Assembly: GCA_023395255.1 (NCBI GenBank)
Contig: JAEWZN010000011.1
Location: forward strand, 278,859 to 342,858
DNA length: 64,000 nt
Reading direction: 5' to 3'
Source of the DNA: Deferribacteres bacterium
GTDB taxonomy: Bacteria; Chrysiogenota; Deferribacteres; Deferribacterales; Geovibrionaceae
Part shown: piece after piece, positions 59,656-64,000 of the stretch
Layout: each line of letters starts with the position of its first letter
Numbering within the stretch: position 1 is the first letter of the stretch
Position numbers and translations under genes: made by a program
Notes under the pieces: generated by a model
Told to the model about the DNA's origin: nothing
Database searches by the model: none
What the model saw: the letters and a program-made list of their open reading frames with translations, nothing else

Positions 59656-62247
59656 ATGATTGACGCAAACAACATAAAAAAAAGCTACAAAGAACAATGG
59701 AACCGCATAAAAGAGGACAGCAGAACAAAAGGACGCACCGCGAAGGAAGTTCTTGAAAACATAACCGCGCTTGTGGATCAGCTTGTTATGACCCTTGTTC
59801 AGAAGCATTCATGGTATGCGGGCGGGTTTTCCTTCCTTGCGCTTGGCGGATACGCGCGCAAACAGATGGCTCCCCACTCAGACATTGACCTCCTGATACT
59901 TCATGAGGGTGAGCTCACTGAAAAACAGAAGGAATTTCTCAGTCTCTTCACCACGGACATGTGGGACATAGGCACTAACCCCGGAATCCAGATCAAGGAG
60001 ATAGGCGAAGTGGCGGATGCCGCCCTTGAGGATGATGTAGTGCGCACATCCTTCATAGACAACCGTTTTCTCATCGGTGACACACGTGTTTACGATCTGT
60101 TTCGCTCTGTCATGAATGACCGTCTGGCGGAAAAAGGGGTGAGCGCTTTTCTTCTCAGCAAAATTCAGTCGGTCAGAAAACGTTCAAGCAAGTTCCGCGA
60201 CTCCATCTACCGCCTCGAACCTAACATAAAGGAAGGAAGCGGCGGTGTAAGGGATATAAACACAATCTGCTGGATATGCAAGATCCAATACAAGACCAGC
60301 TCTCTCAAGGCACTGATAGAAAACAGCATGCTGCTTCCGGATGAACTGACATCCCTCGAAAGGGCTTCCGAGTTCCTTTTCAGAATCCGCAATGAACTGC
60401 ACTACTACCATAACAGAAAATACGACATAATGAGCCTTGACGCGCAGAAGGATCTGGCAGAAGTGCTGGGCTACCGCTCCACATCAACTATTATGAGCGT
60501 TGAAAGCTTCATGCGCGACTACTACAGAACAGCAAAAACCATTGCCGAAATAACAGAGAGAGTAATCAACCGCACCATGGCCGAGCTTACTCTCAAGATG
60601 CTTCACCGCAAATCGGTTAAGATGTCAGAACTTGGCGAAGGCTTCATAAAATACGGCAATCAGCTTACCCTCAAAAGCAAGAATGTGTTCGCAGAAAAAC
60701 CCAAAAGGCTGCTGACTGTCTTTATGTTCGCCTCTGTTCAGGGGCTGAAAATCTCCGACAGCACATACGATACCATACGCGCCAGCCTCTATATGATAGA
60801 CGGGAAATATATCCGCCAGCACGGCGAGTTTTTTCTCAAGATTCTTGCCCGCTTCCCGGATTCCTCCGAAATATGCTCCCGTATGGCAAAGGCCGGGGTG
60901 CTGCAGGCCATGATCCCCGAATTTGAAGAGATTGACTGCAAGCCCCAGTTCGACTACTACCATCACTACACTGTGGATGAGCATACTTTCCTCGCCCTCG
61001 GCTATATTGACAGGCTTCTGCTGGATAATCCGCCGCACCTCTCAATTTATCTTGAAGTGCTTAACCAGATTGAAAGAAAGGATCTTCTGGCTCTTTCCAT
61101 CATCCTCCATGACATAGGCAAGGGGCAGGGGAAAAACCATTCGGAAGTCGGCGCGCGCATGAGCAAAATAATCTGCCGCCGCTTCGGCATGAGCATGGAC
61201 GATACAGACACAGTCTCAAACCTCGTGCTGCACCATCTTCTCATGAGCAAAATCGCCCAGAGAAGGGACATACACGATGTTGAGGTAATCAGGCATTTCC
61301 TCAACTATATAAGCTCAAAGGAGGAGCTCAGGCTTCTCTTCCTCCTCACCTATGCAGATATGAACGCAGTGGGGGGCAAGGTGTTCAACGAATGGCGGCA
61401 TACTCTTCTCAGTGAGCTTTATCAGAAGGCGCTGAACAGCCTTGATACGGAAAACCTTGAGCATGAGCAGGTGAAGGTGATCTCCAGAAAACGTGAAAAA
61501 CTCCTTGAACGCACAGCCGACAGTGAGGAGCTTAACGAGCTCGCAAAAAGCATTGATGAGGAACTCCTATACACCAGTTCAGTCGGGCACATCATCCGTC
61601 TGCTCCATCTGGCTGTAAAAGTGAAAAACAGCCATGATGTTATAATAGAAACCGAGCTCCGCGAAGATCTGGGCGGCATTGAGATCAGCGTCTGCACGCA
61701 GGACTATGCAGGTGTTCTGCGCCGTATGGCAGGAGCCCTCTCCTCTCTGGGGCTCAACATCATGTGGGCGCAGATAAATACCCTCGCCAACAACATCACA
61801 ATCGACAAACTTATTGTGCAGAACCCGTGGGATCAGCGCGACAGCATTGAAGAAAAATGTGATAATATGGTTAAGAGGGTCAGAGAAGCCGTCCTCGGCA
61901 ATTTTGACATTGACCGTGCGCTTGAAAACAAACAGGCTGTATTCGGCAGAAAACAGTCATCCGTTGCCTACAAAAAGGACAAAGTTGTCTTCGATAACGA
62001 AATATCCGGCCAATATACCATACTGGATATTTTTACGGAGGACAGGCTGGGTCTGCTTTATAACATACTGGGAATATTTAAAAAGCTTGGCCTCAACCTC
62101 ATAAAGGCAAAAATCTCCACAGACGTGGACAAGGTAGTGGACTCGTTTTACCTGACGGATCTCAACGGAGAAAAAATAACCGATGAGCAAACACTCGAAT
62201 CAATCAGACAGGAACTCATATTCGAGCTTGGAAGCCCGAATATTTAA
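59656..62247 (+). CDS. glnD: PII uridylyltransferase/uridylyl-removing enzyme
   Basis: An 863-residue nitrogen-sensing protein. The nucleotidyltransferase domain (about 30-200) has LGGYARKQMAPHSDIDLLIL with the catalytic Asp pair. The HD hydrolase domain (about 460-600) shows SIILHDIGKGQGKNHSEVG, and two ACT domains follow at the end (about 670-750; 790-860: LDIFTEDRLGLLYNILGIFK). It modifies PII in response to glutamine. It is coupled to the next gene, whose start overlaps its end by 65 bases. No glnB or glnA is visible here. Confidence 0.95.
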   Translation: MIDANNIKKSYKEQWNRIKEDSRTKGRTAKEVLENITALVDQLVMTLVQKHSWYAGGFSFLALGGYARKQMAPHSDIDLLILHEGELTEKQKEFLSLFTTDMWDIGTNPGIQIKEIGEVADAALEDDVVRTSFIDNRFLIGDTRVYDLFRSVMNDRLAEKGVSAFLLSKIQSVRKRSSKFRDSIYRLEPNIKEGSGGVRDINTICWICKIQYKTSSLKALIENSMLLPDELTSLERASEFLFRIRNELHYYHNRKYDIMSLDAQKDLAEVLGYRSTSTIMSVESFMRDYYRTAKTIAEITERVINRTMAELTLKMLHRKSVKMSELGEGFIKYGNQLTLKSKNVFAEKPKRLLTVFMFASVQGLKISDSTYDTIRASLYMIDGKYIRQHGEFFLKILARFPDSSEICSRMAKAGVLQAMIPEFEEIDCKPQFDYYHHYTVDEHTFLALGYIDRLLLDNPPHLSIYLEVLNQIERKDLLALSIILHDIGKGQGKNHSEVGARMSKIICRRFGMSMDDTDTVSNLVLHHLLMSKIAQRRDIHDVEVIRHFLNYISSKEELRLLFLLTYADMNAVGGKVFNEWRHTLLSELYQKALNSLDTENLEHEQVKVISRKREKLLERTADSEELNELAKSIDEELLYTSSVGHIIRLLHLAVKVKNSHDVIIETELREDLGGIEISVCTQDYAGVLRRMAGALSSLGLNIMWAQINTLANNITIDKLIVQNPWDQRDSIEEKCDNMVKRVREAVLGNFDIDRALENKQAVFGRKQSSVAYKKDKVVFDNEISGQYTILDIFTEDRLGLLYNILGIFKKLGLNLIKAKISTDVDKVVDSFYLTDLNGEKITDEQTLESIRQELIFELGSPNI

Positions 62248-63667
62248 GAGCCTCAGGCTTTACCCTGAGCTTGACTCCGGTCTGAACAGACAGTTTTCCT
62301 TTACTCCGAGCTCCGATCTGGCTGACATTCTTATTGTGGACAGCTATGAGAATACCGCACGGGATAAGGTCAACATCCTTATCACCAACGAAAAATACCA
62401 TGACGTGCTTTGTATTTCGCCTTCTGAGTCCACGGAGTTTATCATAAACTCCCTCAGGCTGCTGATAAAGGGCTATTCCACTTCCCCGCGCATAAACAAG
62501 CTCAAAGCGCTGGAGGAGCAGAACGCACTGCTTTCCGAGGCAAACAAGGGACTGGTGGAGCTTTATAATCTGATAGAAAGCAAGAATAACCAAATCCAGT
62601 TTCTTAAGAATAAGCTGGAAAATATTATAAACTCTGCCGGGGAAAGTATAGTTGAAATTAACGAAGGCGGGGAAATTATCTTCGCCAACAACAAGTTTTC
62701 ATCTACCACAGGTTACACCAAAGAGCAGACAGAGAGGATGAACTTTGTCCTCCTCCTTGAATCAGGCAAACGCGCGGAATTTATTGAGGGGCTCACAACA
62801 CTGGTAGGAGACACTATCGGCGACATAAACGCCCGTCTGAAAAAACGTGACGGGGAATACATTGATATTCAGGGGTACATGACCCTGATAAAAGGGAAAG
62901 ACATACACTATGAGCTTATTTTTCAGGACATCAGCCGCAAGCTCCAGCTTGAGAAGCAGATGAAGTATCTTGAGGAAAAGGCCATAGTATCCGGTCTTTC
63001 CAGACACCTTTCTCATAATATTCTCAATGCCCTCACTGTTGCAGGAGGTTTTCTGAAAAAAATAAAGGAATCCGGCGACCAGACGGATATGATGAAGCAT
63101 CGCTGGCAGATTGTGGATGACAAATTTAAGCTGATTGAGGAAATAGTTACCGGATATAATGACTACACGAACGTAATCAATCTTAAATATACGGACAATC
63201 TGGATATTGCCGATTTCTTCCACGGACTCATACGCGCAATAGCCCTGAAAAAGTTTGATAAAACCTTCTCAGCCTTCCTTTATAACTTCCTTGATCATTA
63301 TGAGATAGACTACACTTTCAGGTTCACACGCTCATGCCGTATGGAAGCCAACAAAAACTTCCTGAAGCTGGGATTCTGCTACATCATCAAAGACACCATC
63401 CGCTACTTCGGCGATGAGCCGCCCATGAACTTCAAGATTACAACAGAAGTTCTCAACGGCAGGTTCGCTATCAGCATCTACGTTGATGATCTGGACGTTC
63501 CGCAGCCTGTGCTGGAGACAATGTGCCAGCCATGGAACCACAACATGCTCTCACAGAGCTTTGACTACTGGGGAATAGTAATCGCCAGCGTTATAATGGA
63601 AAAGCACGGCGGCAATCTTTCCATCGAAAAATGTAACGGCGGCATGAAAATAATCATGCTGTTCTGA
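62183..63667 (+). CDS. PAS-domain histidine-kinase-like protein with degenerate ATPase
   Basis: A 494-residue soluble protein. The start is uncertain: ATG 62183 lies within glnD, and a TTG at 62231 is possible. A N-terminal receiver-like segment (about 20-100) is followed by a helix, a PAS domain (about 146-250: ENIINSAGESIVEINEGGEI, IFANNKFSSTTGYTKEQTER) and a dimerisation helix with a probable phospho-acceptor in SRHLSHNILNAL. The C-terminal ATPase keeps only the last box (VIMEKHGGNLSIE, NGGMKIIML). The N-box Asn and DxGxG Gly boxes are not visible. It may be a pseudokinase coupled to glnD. Confidence 0.75.
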   Translation: MSKHSNQSDRNSYSSLEARIFKSLRLYPELDSGLNRQFSFTPSSDLADILIVDSYENTARDKVNILITNEKYHDVLCISPSESTEFIINSLRLLIKGYSTSPRINKLKALEEQNALLSEANKGLVELYNLIESKNNQIQFLKNKLENIINSAGESIVEINEGGEIIFANNKFSSTTGYTKEQTERMNFVLLLESGKRAEFIEGLTTLVGDTIGDINARLKKRDGEYIDIQGYMTLIKGKDIHYELIFQDISRKLQLEKQMKYLEEKAIVSGLSRHLSHNILNALTVAGGFLKKIKESGDQTDMMKHRWQIVDDKFKLIEEIVTGYNDYTNVINLKYTDNLDIADFFHGLIRAIALKKFDKTFSAFLYNFLDHYEIDYTFRFTRSCRMEANKNFLKLGFCYIIKDTIRYFGDEPPMNFKITTEVLNGRFAISIYVDDLDVPQPVLETMCQPWNHNMLSQSFDYWGIVIASVIMEKHGGNLSIEKCNGGMKIIMLF

Positions 63668-63741
63668 GCCTGGCACATCAAACCGATAAATCTATCCGTT
63701 CTCCGTTACGCACGGTGCAGTTTCTTGCTTGAACTTTTTGC

Positions 63742-63857
63742 GTCATTGCGAACCTCAAAGGGTGAAGCAATCTCTCAGTATATTTTGGAGACTGCCGCGT
63801 CGCACCGCTCCTCGCAGTGACACAAGAGATTCTTCGGGCTTTGCCTCAGAATGACTT
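63742..63857. repeat. Interspersed GTCATTGCGAACC/ATTCTGAGG-type repeats
   Basis: The segment GTCATTGCGAACCTCAAAGG with GTGAAGCAATCTC is followed by GAGACTGCCGCG and CGCAGTGAC, then by AGATTCTTCGGGC and CAGAATGAC. The first module is the complement-type partner of the ATTGCTTCACC module at 50350-50380, with a different loop. It fills the gap between the kinase-like gene and the 5S rRNA. Confidence 0.7.
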
Positions 63858-63877
63858 AAAGTGTCCCTAAAATGCAG

Positions 63878-63909
63878 GAAAGCCCGACATCTTTCGACAT
63901 CGGGCTTTC
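63878..63909. terminator. Hairpin downstream of the 5S rRNA
   Basis: Arms GAAAGCCCGA (63878-63887) and TCGGGCTTTC (63900-63909) form a 10-bp stem next to TTTTT on the plus strand. It lies between the end of the kinase-like gene and the 3' end of the rRNA operon, and may end transcription from either side. Confidence 0.7.
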
Positions 63910-63920
63910 ATATTTTTAAT

Positions 63921-64000
63921 CTCTGGCAGTGACCTACTCTCCCAAGCTCTCTCTTAGCTAAGTATCATCGGCGCTGGAGGACTTAACTTCTGTGTTCGGA
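63921..64000 (-). rRNA. rrf: 5S ribosomal RNA, 3' part
   Basis: On the minus strand the sequence begins TCCGAACACAGAAGTTAAG and continues CGCCGATGATACT, GGGAGAGTAGGTCACTGCCAG. This is the typical 3' two-thirds of bacterial 5S rRNA, including loop B/C and helix IV/V elements. The 5' end lies beyond the window's right edge. The rest of the rRNA operon would be further right. Confidence 0.93.

Overview
The window reads as a chromosomal segment of a Gram-negative (diderm) anaerobe-like bacterium. Outer-membrane traits are two GT9 heptosyltransferases and an RlpA-type lipoprotein. Energy and sulfur traits are a membrane pyrophosphatase and a CoA-disulfide/persulfide reductase. The gene orders (aroQ-pepQ-efp-accB-accC; pheA-hisC-aroF-tyrA-aroA-cmk-ispH/rpsA; parA-parB-bactofilin) and the protein sequences fit the phylum Deferribacterota (Geovibrio/Denitrovibrio-like). 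That placement is inference from remembered family resemblance, not from a search. The right edge holds the 3' part of a 5S rRNA, so a ribosomal operon lies just outside.

Region 1 (1-26.5 kb, almost all minus strand) is a dense housekeeping block with many ATGA-type overlaps. It holds a split glutamine-dependent NAD synthetase, moaC, an SH3-domain protein, ychF, a membrane pyrophosphatase, and the block TPR protein-lipoprotein-ispE-prs-pth. That last order matches the gamma-proteobacterial order TPR-lolB-ispE-prs-pth-ychF and suggests a LolB-like role for the lipoprotein. Then come accBC, efp (with Arg32 at its tip), pepQ, aroQ, an acidic TPR protein, aroB, aroK, a penicillin-binding protein with an eroded glycosyltransferase domain, rdgB, rph, rlpA, a LysR regulator with a visible operator/promoter, a PglB/STT3-type oligosaccharyltransferase and pepA.

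Region 2 (26.7-33.3 kb, plus strand) runs parA-parB-bactofilin-tpiA-secG and then a peptide ABC transporter (binding protein and two permeases, no ATPase gene). Region 3 (33.3-40.4 kb) is accessory. It has a Fic toxin-antitoxin module whose toxin is broken by a frameshift, a small XRE regulator, an alpha/beta hydrolase, a divergent AraC/SDR pair, a small lipoprotein and a chemoreceptor.

Region 4 (40.5-54 kb) carries transketolase, two heptosyltransferases and, on the plus strand, a complete late aromatic-pathway operon ending in cmk and an IspH-ribosomal S1 fusion. An 800-bp repeat block interrupts that otherwise tight operon between aroA and cmk. Region 5 (54-64 kb) has an AT-rich orphan membrane protein, purC, a rhodanese plus CoADR-rhodanese pair, an mtaB-type methylthiotransferase, and a FliL-like gene followed by glnD and a PAS-histidine-kinase-like gene with degenerate ATP-binding motifs.

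The most unusual non-coding signal is a family of hairpins whose loop (ACAGGATGT) is kept while both stem arms change together. It occurs upstream of hppA, upstream of the Fic module and in the aroA-cmk gap, and is read each time in the sense of the following gene. Part of it is tandemly duplicated with a period of 289 bp.
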